DNA of 20,885 bases from JBFGCM01 sp041581135 (lineage in GTDB: Bacteria; Actinomycetota; Acidimicrobiia; Spongiisociales; UBA5794): contig JBFGCM010000070.1 of assembly GCA_041581135.1 (NCBI GenBank), forward strand, positions 1 through 20,885. Direction: 5' to 3'. The notes beneath the pieces are model-generated. The model worked only from the letters and a program-made list of their open reading frames with translations. It was not told the DNA's origin and did not search any database. Of the stretch, positions 7,302 to 13,869 are shown piece by piece (within the stretch, counting starts at the first letter, position 1; the number at the start of each line of letters is the position of its first letter). The position numbers and the translations under genes are program-made.

Positions 7302-8809
7302 TCCTGCGGCAGGAACGCGGCGTCATACACGGTGTTGGCGCTCCAGAGCATCCAACCGAGATCACGCTCCTCGGCCACGTCCTGCACGGCGAGGATCTCC
7401 TCGTCCTCGAGGAATGCACGCTGGATCCAGGGCCGGTAGATGCTGTACCCCTCGATCCGCGGGATACCTGCGTCCAGCGCTCCTCCCACCAACTCCACGG
7501 CATGCTCGTTCGGATCGGCGTAGCCCTTCCAACCGGGGCCATACGTATAGGTGTAGATCATCGGGCTGAGAACGTCGGCATGGTTCGACAACGGGCCGGG
7601 CCGTTGCCCGATGCCCTCGTCGGTGGAACTCTCCAACGTGATGGCGAAGATGTCGGCGGCGACCGCGCACCCGAGCGGGTTCAACACGGCGTGTGCAGCC
7701 TCCAGGAATCGAGCAATGGTCTGGACGCGCAGCTCCTGGGCCTCCGGCGAGTAGTAGTCGCCTGGAATGTCTGCGTCGAACCTCAGGGTCGAGATGGGTC
7801 CGTCCGACGGGAAGCGCACGTAGTCGAACTGGATCTCGTCGAAGCCGGCGATGCAGGCCTCCTCGGCCAGCGCCAACGCGTACTCCCATGACTCATCGTC
7901 GGTGGGGTCCAGCCACGCCAGGCCTTTGTAGTTCTCCCATGGCTGCCCTGTCTCACGGTCGGTGGCTGCGATCTCAGGCCGCGCGCTCGCCAGCGGCTCG
8001 TCCTGGAAGGTCACGATCCGCGTGATCTTGTAGAGCCCGTGCGCATCCATGTCGGCAATGACGTCGTCGAGGTCGTAGAACGCCTGCACCGCATTGATCT
8101 CGTGGGCTAGGCGGACGCCGGTGTCGTGGAACACCGTCCCCCCCTCGTCCTTCGTGTCGATCACGAGCGCGTTGATGGCCGAGTTGTCCGCGAGCTCGAG
8201 GATGGTTGCCCACTCAGACGGATTGCCCACCTTGTCGGCGCCCACTCGCAGCCCGCGGACCATCTTGGGCTCCAGGGCGATCTCGATCTCCTGGGTGATC
8301 CCGTCCCAGTCGATCACGGCGTCCTCCCAGGCCGGCCGGGTCACGGTGAGCTCGCCGGGAAGGGCGCGCGTCAGCTCGAAACCACCGTGACTGTCGACGA
8401 CGGTCGATGCCCTACCCAGCGCCACCCTGGAGAACGGCAACGGCCTTCCGTCCATGGCCTTGACGGTTCCGGTGAGCACCACGGGCTCCAGCACGATCTC
8501 GATCGGGCCGTCCTCGGGGAGGAGCTCTACCACCTGGCTCCCCGGGTGAAACCCGTCAGCTTCGACCCGGATGGTCAGTGGGCGGTCGCGCCATATGGCA
8601 CTGGCCACACCGTTGCGGTCCGTGAGCTGGGTGTCTTCCTCGAAGGTCACCGAGGCGGCCAGCGGCGAGCCGTCGTCGCCGGCGAACACGCTGACGTTCA
8701 GCAGCTCTGGCGGTGGTTCTGGGGAGCGTACGGACTCGCCGACGACCAACACCGAAGGGCCGGCGCACGCCGTGGCGAGCACCAAGACCAGCAATGCGAC
8801 CCTTCTCAA
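7298..8809 (-). CDS. Lipoprotein with a DUF4015-type putative glycoside hydrolase domain
   Basis: A 503-residue exported lipoprotein. The TTG at 8809 is chosen as start because GAGGAG (8816-8821) sits 6 nt before it and the protein then opens with a lipoprotein signal, MRRVALLVLVLATAC, lipidated Cys15. Residues about 35-180 hold two beta-rich segments that resemble carboxypeptidase-regulatory-like or Ig-like domains (LTGTVKAMDGRPLPFSRVAL in the second). Residues about 185-503 match the putative glycosyl hydrolase domain DUF4015 (PF13200), with LVIDTKDEGG (215-224), FDEIQFDYVRFP (323-334, D329 a likely acidic catalytic or binding residue) and MIYTYTYGPGW. The substrate is unknown; a cell-wall or exopolysaccharide glycan is a guess. 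It overlaps the UDG gene by 4 nt and is divergent from the sigma factor. An in-frame start at 8878 would bury the signal peptide. Confidence 0.85.
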   Translation of the reverse strand: MRRVALLVLVLATACAGPSVLVVGESVRSPEPPPELLNVSVFAGDDGSPLAASVTFEEDTQLTDRNGVASAIWRDRPLTIRVEADGFHPGSQVVELLPEDGPIEIVLEPVVLTGTVKAMDGRPLPFSRVALGRASTVVDSHGGFELTRALPGELTVTRPAWEDAVIDWDGITQEIEIALEPKMVRGLRVGADKVGNPSEWATILELADNSAINALVIDTKDEGGTVFHDTGVRLAHEINAVQAFYDLDDVIADMDAHGLYKITRIVTFQDEPLASARPEIAATDRETGQPWENYKGLAWLDPTDDESWEYALALAEEACIAGFDEIQFDYVRFPSDGPISTLRFDADIPGDYYSPEAQELRVQTIARFLEAAHAVLNPLGCAVAADIFAITLESSTDEGIGQRPGPLSNHADVLSPMIYTYTYGPGWKGYADPNEHAVELVGGALDAGIPRIEGYSIYRPWIQRAFLEDEEILAVQDVAEERDLGWMLWSANTVYDAAFLPQE

Positions 8810-8815
8810 AACGAA

Positions 8816-8821
8816 CTCCTC
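8816..8821 (-). promoter_or_regulatory. Ribosome binding site fixing the TTG start of the lipoprotein
   Basis: GAGGAG on the minus strand, 6 nt before the TTG at 8807-8809. It decides the start against the longer in-frame alternative at 8878. Confidence 0.75.
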
Positions 8822-8868
8822 GGCGTGCCTCGGCCTCCGCGGCGAGGTCCTGCTCCGATTCGGGCAGC

Positions 8869-8877
8869 AGATTAGCA
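8869..8877 (-). promoter_or_regulatory. Candidate extended -10 of the lipoprotein-UDG operon
   Basis: On the minus strand TGC-TAATCT is an extended -10 element about 60 bp before the TTG start. No good -35 is visible. Its TGC overlaps the palindrome at 8875-8886. Confidence 0.4.
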
Positions 8878-8886
8878 ATCGATTGC
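8875..8886. repeat. Perfect 12-bp palindrome in a divergent promoter region
   Basis: GCAATCGATTGC is fully self-complementary. It overlaps both the extended -10 of the leftward lipoprotein promoter and the -35 of the rightward sigma-factor promoter, so a dimeric regulator bound here could control both. No regulator gene is adjacent. Confidence 0.55.
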
Positions 8887-8912
8887 GGGCGTCTGACCCG
8901 CTGTGTTACCGT
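8883..8912 (+). promoter_or_regulatory. Candidate promoter of the sigma-factor gene
   Basis: TTGCGG (8883-8888), an 18-bp spacer and TACCGT (8907-8912) preceded by TG (8904-8905), an extended -10. The start codon is about 50 nt further on. The -35 shares four bases with the palindrome. Confidence 0.45.
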
Positions 8913-8947
8913 CACGTTGGCTTCCACCCGGCCGAGGGGGGTCTCTG

Positions 8948-8955
8948 AAAGGAGG
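8948..8955 (+). promoter_or_regulatory. Strong Shine-Dalgarno of the sigma-factor gene
   Basis: AAAGGAGG, close to full anti-SD complementarity, lies 6 nt before the GTG at 8962. It rules out the longer in-frame reading from 8713. Confidence 0.85.
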
Positions 8956-8961
8956 GAAGCT

Positions 8962-9888
8962 GTGGCCAACAGTGCCAAGGAAACGTTGATTTCCGATGGC
9001 GTGGGCATGTACCTGGAAGAGGTCGCCGCCCACAACCTCCTGACGGCCGAGGACGAGGTCCGCTTGGCGCGCGCTATCGAGGCCGGCCGCCGCGCCGAGC
9101 AAGAGCTTCAGAGCGAGAGGCTGAGTCCGGCTCAGCGCGCCAAGTTGTACCGCGCCGTCCACGAGGGCGAGGATGCCAAGGCTGAGTTCATCCGGTCCAA
9201 CCTGCGGCTGGTCATCTCGATCGCCAAGCGTTACGCCGGCCGGGGCCTCGATCTGCTCGATCTGATCCAGGAAGGCAACCTGGGGCTGATTCGCGCCGTC
9301 GAGAAGTTCGACTGGCGGAAGGGCTTCAAGTTCTCCACCTACGCAACGTGGTGGATCCGGCAAGCGATCACCCGCGGCCTCGGCAATCATGGCCGCACCA
9401 TCCGGCTGCCCGTCCACATGGTCGATGTGGTCCGCACGGTCCAGGAGACTGAGCTGACCCTGACCGAGCAGTTGCGCCGGCCGCCCACGATCGAAGAAAT
9501 CGCCGACATGAGCGGACTCGACGAGGAGAAGATCCGGATCGCGCGCGAGGCGCCGTCCGACACGGTCTCCTTGGATCGCCCCGTCGGTGAGGACGGCGAC
9601 GCCCAGCTGGGCGACTTCGTCGAGGACGACGAAGCTCAGGATCCGTTCACCGCCGTGGCCGACACGGCTCGCCGCTACCACGTCGAGCAGGCACTCACCA
9701 TGCTCGACCTCCGAGAACGCGAGATCATCGTGCTCCGCTACGGACTCGACGGAGAGAACCCGCGGACCCTCTCCGACGTCGGGAAGCGACTCGGGATCAC
9801 CCGTGAGCGAGTGCGGCAGATCGAAGGACGCGCCCTCTCGAAGCTGCGGCATCCCGCCTGCTCGTACGATCTCGACGAACTGCTCTAG
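8962..9888 (+). CDS. RNA polymerase sigma-70 factor, group 1/2 (HrdB/SigB-like)
   Basis: A sigma factor that directs RNA polymerase to promoters. At 308 residues it has region 1.2 (MYLEEVAAHNLLTAEDEVRLA, 16-36, split here as MYLEEV...LLTAEDEV), region 2 with the core-binding and -10 recognition segments (RLVISIAKRYAGRGLDLLDL, 82-101; KFSTYATWWIRQAI, 123-136), region 3 (LPVHMVDVVRTV, 149-160) and region 4 (LREREIIVLRYGL, 250-262; helix-turn-helix TLSDVGKRLGITRERVRQIE, 269-288). There is no region 1.1 or long acidic N-terminus, which places it closer to the non-essential SigB/HrdB-paralogue class than to a full-length primary sigma, though this cannot be settled without the genome. The C-terminus is unusual: RHPACSYDLDELL rather than the common RHPSR...LRDYLD. 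GlsB-like and SIMPL genes follow directly. Confidence 0.95.
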   Translation: MANSAKETLISDGVGMYLEEVAAHNLLTAEDEVRLARAIEAGRRAEQELQSERLSPAQRAKLYRAVHEGEDAKAEFIRSNLRLVISIAKRYAGRGLDLLDLIQEGNLGLIRAVEKFDWRKGFKFSTYATWWIRQAITRGLGNHGRTIRLPVHMVDVVRTVQETELTLTEQLRRPPTIEEIADMSGLDEEKIRIAREAPSDTVSLDRPVGEDGDAQLGDFVEDDEAQDPFTAVADTARRYHVEQALTMLDLREREIIVLRYGLDGENPRTLSDVGKRLGITRERVRQIEGRALSKLRHPACSYDLDELL

Positions 9889-9893
9889 GGCGC

Positions 9894-10172
9894 TTGCTCG
9901 GGTTTCTGTTCCTCCTCGTCGTGGCGTCGATCCTGGGGTCGATCGGCGCCGCCATAGCCGGGCGCAAGCAGATGGGCTGCCTCGGCTCCATCGCTACCGG
10001 CTTCATCGGGGCACTGCTGGGGCGCTGGTTGGAGCAGCAGCTCGATCTGGAGGACCCGCTCGTGCTCACGATCCGTGACACCCGCATGCCCTTGATCTTC
10101 ACGATCGCCGGCGCTGCACTGTTCGTGGCGTTGATCAACCTCATCTCGGGGCGATCGATCTCGAAAGGCTGA
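9894..10172 (+). CDS. GlsB/YeaQ/YmgE-like small membrane protein
   Basis: A 92-residue hydrophobic protein with three predicted membrane helices (about 2-21, 28-44 and 65-84). The pattern LGSIGAAIAGRKQMGCLGSIATGFIGALLGRWL, with closely spaced glycines in the first two helices, resembles the GlsB/YeaQ/YmgE family (transglycosylase-associated protein), small inner-membrane proteins linked to general stress but of unknown biochemical role. The TTG start at 9894 has no Shine-Dalgarno sequence and begins 5 nt after the sigma-factor stop, which suggests coupled translation; a later GTG at 9921 would cut into the first helix. An alternative is a generic small membrane protein that is only superficially similar. 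Confidence 0.7.
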   Translation: MLGFLFLLVVASILGSIGAAIAGRKQMGCLGSIATGFIGALLGRWLEQQLDLEDPLVLTIRDTRMPLIFTIAGAALFVALINLISGRSISKG

Positions 10173-10173
10173 G

Positions 10174-10179
10174 TAGGGT
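10174..10179 (+). promoter_or_regulatory. Candidate -10 box, leaderless SIMPL gene
   Basis: TAGGGT ends 7 nt before the GTG at 10187 with no Shine-Dalgarno sequence, so the SIMPL gene may have its own leaderless transcript as well as read-through from the sigma factor. Confidence 0.4.
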
Positions 10180-10186
10180 CGCCGTC

Positions 10187-10804
10187 GTGGAGCAACGCGG
10201 CATCACCGTCGAGGGCACCGGGGAGGCATCAGGGCGGCCGGATGTCGTGACGGTACGCGCCGGCGTGGCCGTGCTGCGGCCCACCGTTGCCGAGGCTGTC
10301 GTCGAGGCCGCGGCGCGCGCCCAGGTGGTCCGCGAGGCCGTCGGCAGCGCCGGCATCGCACCCGAGGACGTCACCACGGTGCAGTACACGGTGCACCCCC
10401 GCCACGGTGAGCGCCGCATCGAGGGCTACGAGGTCACCGACATCCTCGCCGTTCGCTCCCGCGACATCGCCGGCGCCGGCGACTTGATCGCTGCCATCAC
10501 CGAGGCCGCCGGGGATGCGGCTCGCCTCCACGGCATCTCACTGGACATCGCCGACCCGTCGGAGCTCGAGTCCTTGGCCAGAGCCCGGGCGTGGGCGGTT
10601 GCCCAGGCGAAGGCCAGTCAACTCGCCGATCTCGCGGGGCTCGAGTTGGGCGCACCCACCTCGGTCGCCGAAGGAGCACCCCCGGTCGGCGCTCCCCGGT
10701 CGATGATGGCGCGGGCCCCCGAGGCGTCGGCTGCAGGGCCGAACGTAGAAGCCGGAGAGCAGACCGTCACGGTGAGTCTCCGAGTGACCTTCGCCATCGA
10801 CTGA
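10187..10804 (+). CDS. SIMPL (DUF541, YggE-like) domain protein
   Basis: A 205-residue protein matching the SIMPL/DUF541 family (BP26/YggE type). The opening ITVEGTGEASGRPDVVTVRAG is the family signature for the first strand; the region YEVTDILAVRSRDIAGAGDLI (about 84-104) is the second conserved strand-helix unit, and the C-terminal QTVTVSLRVTFAID closes the domain. Many YggE homologues are exported, but this one has no signal peptide and would be cytoplasmic. YggE is associated with oxidative stress, yet no mechanism is known. It lies 14 bp after the GlsB-like gene and ends 6 bp from the convergent nucS stop. Confidence 0.88.
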   Translation: MEQRGITVEGTGEASGRPDVVTVRAGVAVLRPTVAEAVVEAAARAQVVREAVGSAGIAPEDVTTVQYTVHPRHGERRIEGYEVTDILAVRSRDIAGAGDLIAAITEAAGDAARLHGISLDIADPSELESLARARAWAVAQAKASQLADLAGLELGAPTSVAEGAPPVGAPRSMMARAPEASAAGPNVEAGEQTVTVSLRVTFAID

Positions 10805-10810
10805 CCGCGA

Positions 10811-11470
10811 TCAGAACAGCGTCAGCCTGTCCGAGTCGAGGCCGCGGAGCCGGTGGTAATCGACCTCGACCCATCCGATATCCCGATCAGCTGCCAACGT
10901 CTTGGCCTGGGGCGCAATGCGCTGGGCAACGAACACCCCCCTGACCGGAGCGAGCCGAGGGTCGCGGTTGAGGAACTCGAGGTAGCGCGTCAACTGCTCC
11001 ACCCCGTCGATCTCACCGCGGCGCTTGATCTCCACCGCCACCATCGCCTCGTGGCGATCACGACAGAGGAGGTCGACCGGACCCACCGGCGTCGGGTACT
11101 CCCGCCGTACCAGCGTCATGCCCGGTTCGATCTCCTCCACCCGCTCGGCGAGCAACCGCTGCAACTCGGCCTCGACGCCGTCCTTCTGGAGGCCCGGGTC
11201 GTCGCCCAGCTCGTGGGTCGTCTCGAAGTGGATGTGTTCGAAAGTGATCGTGAGCGACTCACCCTTGGCGTTGGTCACCACCCACCGGCCGTCTTCCTCG
11301 GAGAGATGGTTCGGCGCTGTCATCCAGTTCATCGGTTTGTAGGCCCCACCGTCGGCATGCACGGCCACGCATCCGTCGGCCTTGACCATGATGAGGCGCG
11401 TGGCCAGCGGGAGATGAGCCTCCAGGCGGCCTTGGTAGTCCACTACGCAGTCGGCGACGACGAGACGCAT
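10811..11470 (-). CDS. nucS: NucS/EndoMS mismatch-specific endonuclease
   Basis: NucS (EndoMS) cuts both strands at certain mismatches (known for G-T, G-G and T-T) and provides non-canonical mismatch repair in actinobacteria and archaea that lack MutS/MutL. The 219-residue protein is of normal length. The N-terminal DNA-binding and dimer domain starts MRLVVADCVVDYQGRLEAHL and contains YKPMNWM (44-50). The RecB-like nuclease domain shows D133 (PVGPVDLL) and E147-x-K149 (VAVEIKRRG), a complete PD-(D/E)XK site, then QLTRYLEFLNRD. The C-terminus DRLTLF looks like a sliding-clamp-binding tail. The ATG has no Shine-Dalgarno sequence but a TACGCT box 8 nt upstream. Confidence 0.97.
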   Translation of the reverse strand: MRLVVADCVVDYQGRLEAHLPLATRLIMVKADGCVAVHADGGAYKPMNWMTAPNHLSEEDGRWVVTNAKGESLTITFEHIHFETTHELGDDPGLQKDGVEAELQRLLAERVEEIEPGMTLVRREYPTPVGPVDLLCRDRHEAMVAVEIKRRGEIDGVEQLTRYLEFLNRDPRLAPVRGVFVAQRIAPQAKTLAADRDIGWVEVDYHRLRGLDSDRLTLF

Positions 11471-11478
11471 CGCCTGCG

Positions 11479-11484
11479 AGCGTA
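11479..11484 (-). promoter_or_regulatory. Candidate -10 box, leaderless nucS transcript
   Basis: TACGCT on the minus strand ends 8 nt before the nucS ATG at 11470, with no Shine-Dalgarno sequence between them. Confidence 0.35.
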
Positions 11485-11558
11485 GTCGCCCGAACCCGAA
11501 CGTCGGGGGCGGCGAAAAATACGCTTCGGGTCGTATATCCCCAGGCGCCCCGACTCGG

Positions 11559-11564
11559 TACGGT
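11559..11564 (+). promoter_or_regulatory. Candidate -10 box of the Tat-exported protein gene
   Basis: TACGGT lies 33 nt before the ATG, and a strong AGGAGGG Shine-Dalgarno (11584-11590) sits 7 nt before the start. No clear -35 is visible. Confidence 0.35.
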
Positions 11565-11597
11565 AGGTGGACCGCACACGCACAGGAGGGACCTTAT

Positions 11598-12095
11598 ATG
11601 ACCGACATTTCTCGTAGAGAGGCGCTCAAGCGCGGCGCCGTCTTCGGCGGGGCACTTGTATGGGCGACGCCCGTCATCCAGACGGTGGGGATGACGCCTG
11701 CGTTTGCCCAGAACACCAGCCCCGTCGACGAGTGTGAGGACTTCGTCTTCTGGCGTGCCAAGGCCAACTGGGACGAGGACGAGGGCGCATTCATCTGGGA
11801 GCCCGACCCCGGCGTGGGCGCCAACGACTGCGATCCGTGCGATGACGCGGACGGCGTGGACGGCTCGAGCTTCCTCGATGTGGAAAACGTCGTCCTGAAC
11901 GACGACGGCGAGCCGGACACCGCCGAGGTCGTCGTGACCGGCGGCGACTGCGAGATCCTCGGCATCTTCACCAAGGAAGCCAACGACTGCCATACCGGCG
12001 TCATCGCTGGGGGCGGCCAGTCGGCAACGGTCGGGAATCCGGGTTCACCGGCCATCTCGCACATCGAAGTGTGCATCAAGTGCTGCATCGTGTGA
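11598..12095 (+). CDS. Tat-exported acidic cysteine-rich protein of unknown function
   Basis: I do not recognise the family of the mature domain. The 165-residue precursor has a clear twin-arginine signal: SRREALK with R6-R7, a hydrophobic stretch and an AFA cleavage site after residue 37. The mature part (about 128 residues) has eight cysteines (C46, C78, C81, C118, C131, C159, C162, C163), about 28 Asp/Glu against four Lys/Arg, and the tail EVCIKCCIV. Tat export means it folds, or takes a cofactor, in the cytoplasm. DPCDDADGVDG (79-89) resembles a DxDxDG-type calcium loop, and paired cysteines could hold a metal or form disulfides; both ideas are inference. AGGAGGG and the terminator at 12118-12143 suggest a well-expressed single-gene unit converging on sufB. 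Confidence 0.85.
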   Translation: MTDISRREALKRGAVFGGALVWATPVIQTVGMTPAFAQNTSPVDECEDFVFWRAKANWDEDEGAFIWEPDPGVGANDCDPCDDADGVDGSSFLDVENVVLNDDGEPDTAEVVVTGGDCEILGIFTKEANDCHTGVIAGGGQSATVGNPGSPAISHIEVCIKCCIV

Positions 12096-12117
12096 GCTGA
12101 GTCGATCCGATGAACGA

Positions 12118-12143
12118 GAAGGGCGGCCCTCGGGCCGCCCTTC
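12118..12143. terminator. Strong bidirectional terminator hairpin
   Basis: GAAGGGCGGCCC (12118-12129) and GGGCCGCCCTTC (12132-12143) form a perfect 12-bp inverted repeat with a 2-nt centre, placed between the converging ends of the Tat-exported protein gene and sufB. T-rich flanks are short, as often in GC-rich genomes. Confidence 0.8.
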
Positions 12144-12170
12144 CTCATGTCTCGATACTCGTGGTGAACG

Positions 12171-13577
12171 TCAGCCGACGGAGCCTTCCATCTGCAGCTC
12201 GATCAAACGGTTCATCTCCACGGCGTACTCCATCGGGAGCTCCTTCATGATGGGCTCGATGAAGCCGGCCACGATCATGGCGGTGGCCTCCTCCTCGGAG
12301 AGTCCGCGGCTCATCAGGTAGAAGAGCTGCTCATCGCCCACCTTGGAGACGGTCGCCTCGTGGCCGATCTGGGAGTCCGACTCCTCGATCTCCATGTAGG
12401 GGTACGTGTCAGAGCGGCTGTCCTCGTCGAGGATGAGGGCGTCGCATCGCACGAAGGACTTGGCGTTCTCGGCCCCGGGCTCCACCCGGATCAGGCCCCG
12501 GTATCCGCCGCGACCTCCGTCCTTCGAGATGGACTTGGAGGTGATGAGCGACGTGGTGTTCGGGGCGGCGTGGACGATCTTGGCGCCGGCATCCTGATGC
12601 TGACCCTCACCGGCGAAGGCTATGGAAAGCACCTCGCCGTGTGCGCCCTCCTCCATCAGCCAGACCGCGGGATACTTCATGGTGAGCTTCGAACCCAGGT
12701 TGCCGTCGATCCACTCCATGGTGGCGTTCTTGTAGGCGGCAGCGCGCTTGGTGACCAGGTTGTACACGTTGTTCGACCAGTTCTGGATGGTGGTGTACCG
12801 GCACCGACCGCCTTCCTTCACCACGATCTCCACCACCGCAGAGTGGAGGGAGTCACTGGAGTAGACCGGCGCGGAGCAGCCCTCGACATAGTGGCAGTAT
12901 CCGCCCTCGTCGATGATGATCAGCGTGCGCTCGAACTGCCCCATGTTCTCGGCGTTGATGCGGAAGTACGCCTGCAGCGGCTGGTCGACGTGGACGCCGG
13001 GGGGAACGTAGATGAACGATCCGCCCGACCACACCGCCGAGTTGAGCGCAGCGAACTTGTTGTCGTTCGGGGGGATGACCGTGCCGAAGTACTGCTGCAC
13101 CAGCTCGGGGTAGTCCCGCACCGCCGTGTCCATGTCGCAGAAGATCACGCCGAGCTCCTCGAGATCCTCGCGGTTGCGGTGGTACACGACCTCGCTCTCG
13201 TACTGCGCGGTCACGCCGGCCAGGTACTTGCGCTCGGCCTCCGGGATACCCAGCTTCTCGTAGGTGTCCTTGATCGAGTCGGGAACCATGTCCCAGTCCT
13301 TGACCTGACCCTCGGTCGGCTTGATGTAGTAGTAGATGTCGTCGAAGTCGATCTCCTGCAGCTTGCCGCCGCCGCCCCAGGTGGGAATCGGCTTGCGCAA
13401 GAAGCGCGCGTACGCCTTGAGGCGGAACTCGAGCATCCACTCGGGCTCGCCCTTCATGGACGACATCTCACGGATGATCTCCTCGTTCAACCCCTTCTTG
13501 GGCTTGAAGACGTAGTCGTCCTCTGAGTCGGACCAGCCGAGCTGGTAACTCCCCAGGTCGATGTCAACGGTTGCCAT
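12171..13577 (-). CDS. sufB: SufB, Fe-S cluster scaffold subunit
   Basis: SufB receives sulfur and carries the nascent Fe-S cluster in the SufBC2D complex. At 468 residues it has the usual length. Residues known to matter in Escherichia coli SufB have clear counterparts: C234 in VEGCSAP (E. coli C254), C378 in FVRCDALILDEDS (C405) and H406-E407 in IGHEATVSKVGDE (H433/E434). The YTTIQNWSNNVYNLVTKR stretch (261-278) is also typical. The ATG at 13577 has AGGAG (13583-13587) 5 nt upstream. It is a stand-alone gene here: 8.2 kb separates it from sufD-sufC, and gltB lies upstream on the same strand. No sufR-like regulator or sufS/sufU is adjacent. Confidence 0.97.
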   Translation of the reverse strand: MATVDIDLGSYQLGWSDSEDDYVFKPKKGLNEEIIREMSSMKGEPEWMLEFRLKAYARFLRKPIPTWGGGGKLQEIDFDDIYYYIKPTEGQVKDWDMVPDSIKDTYEKLGIPEAERKYLAGVTAQYESEVVYHRNREDLEELGVIFCDMDTAVRDYPELVQQYFGTVIPPNDNKFAALNSAVWSGGSFIYVPPGVHVDQPLQAYFRINAENMGQFERTLIIIDEGGYCHYVEGCSAPVYSSDSLHSAVVEIVVKEGGRCRYTTIQNWSNNVYNLVTKRAAAYKNATMEWIDGNLGSKLTMKYPAVWLMEEGAHGEVLSIAFAGEGQHQDAGAKIVHAAPNTTSLITSKSISKDGGRGGYRGLIRVEPGAENAKSFVRCDALILDEDSRSDTYPYMEIEESDSQIGHEATVSKVGDEQLFYLMSRGLSEEEATAMIVAGFIEPIMKELPMEYAVEMNRLIELQMEGSVG

Positions 13578-13623
13578 GGCGGCTCCTGATCCTCACGTGA
13601 ATTTCTCCTATGGCGATAGTTCG

Positions 13624-13653
13624 ATTGTGCCACACCGGACCGCGGTATCCCAA
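13624..13653 (-). promoter_or_regulatory. Candidate sufB promoter
   Basis: On the minus strand TTGGGA (13648-13653), an 18-bp spacer and CACAAT (13624-13629) with TGG before it (extended -10). Transcription would begin about 40 nt before the ATG. It supports sufB having its own transcript. Confidence 0.4.
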
Positions 13654-13687
13654 CGTCGACACGCTCCAGACCACACCAGAACCGAGG

Positions 13688-13721
13688 TCGGGGTTGGACC
13701 GGGCGGGAGGTCCAACCCCGA
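13688..13721. repeat. 13-bp perfect inverted repeat between gltB and sufB
   Basis: TCGGGGTTGGACC (13688-13700) and GGTCCAACCCCGA (13709-13721) flank an 8-nt loop. On the minus strand it lies beyond the gltB stop and upstream of the sufB promoter, so a gltB terminator or an operator for sufB are both possible. No U-tract follows. Confidence 0.6.
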
Positions 13722-13728
13722 AGAGAGG

Positions 13729-13787
13729 TGGGCGCACCGTGACGGGGGTGGGAGTGGGGAAGACCGGAACCGTCGCCGGTGCGCCCA
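13729..13787. repeat. 11-bp inverted repeat with a 37-nt loop
   Basis: TGGGCGCACCG (13729-13739) and CGGTGCGCCCA (13777-13787) are perfect arms. It stands next to the previous repeat in the 292-bp gltB-sufB gap. The purine-rich loop (several G runs, 13744-13759) is distinctive. No gene is supported in this gap. Confidence 0.5.
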
Positions 13788-13807
13788 ATACGTACATTTC
13801 AACACGT

Positions 13808-13831
13808 TTCTGGAATTAGTTGTTCCCAGAA
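13808..13831. repeat. Imperfect dyad TTCTGGAA-N7-TTCC(C)AGAA
   Basis: The two halves (13808-13815 and 13823-13831) are inverted copies apart from one extra C. The size and AT-rich centre look like a repressor operator, but no regulator is adjacent and the match is not tied to a known family. Confidence 0.35.
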
Positions 13832-13869
13832 GGTCGCGTATGCAAACCTGAAACGCAGCAAGAGCCGTA

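Noticed and set aside
8713..8961. N-terminal extension of the sigma factor as a region 1.1
   Set aside because: The extension is Arg/Ser-rich, overlaps the divergent lipoprotein coding region, and a near-perfect Shine-Dalgarno sequence sits right before the GTG at 8962.
8872..9852. Minus-strand open frame (326 codons) antisense to the sigma factor
   Set aside because: Shadow frame; the sigma factor has all its conserved regions and a strong RBS.
12360..13526. Plus-strand open frame (388 codons) antisense to sufB
   Set aside because: Valine, histidine and leucine-rich shadow translation without motifs; sufB on the other strand is conserved throughout.
13578..13869. CRISPR array or mobile-element end in the gltB-sufB gap
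   Set aside because: The repeats are inverted rather than regularly spaced direct repeats, and no transposase, integrase or target duplication is visible.
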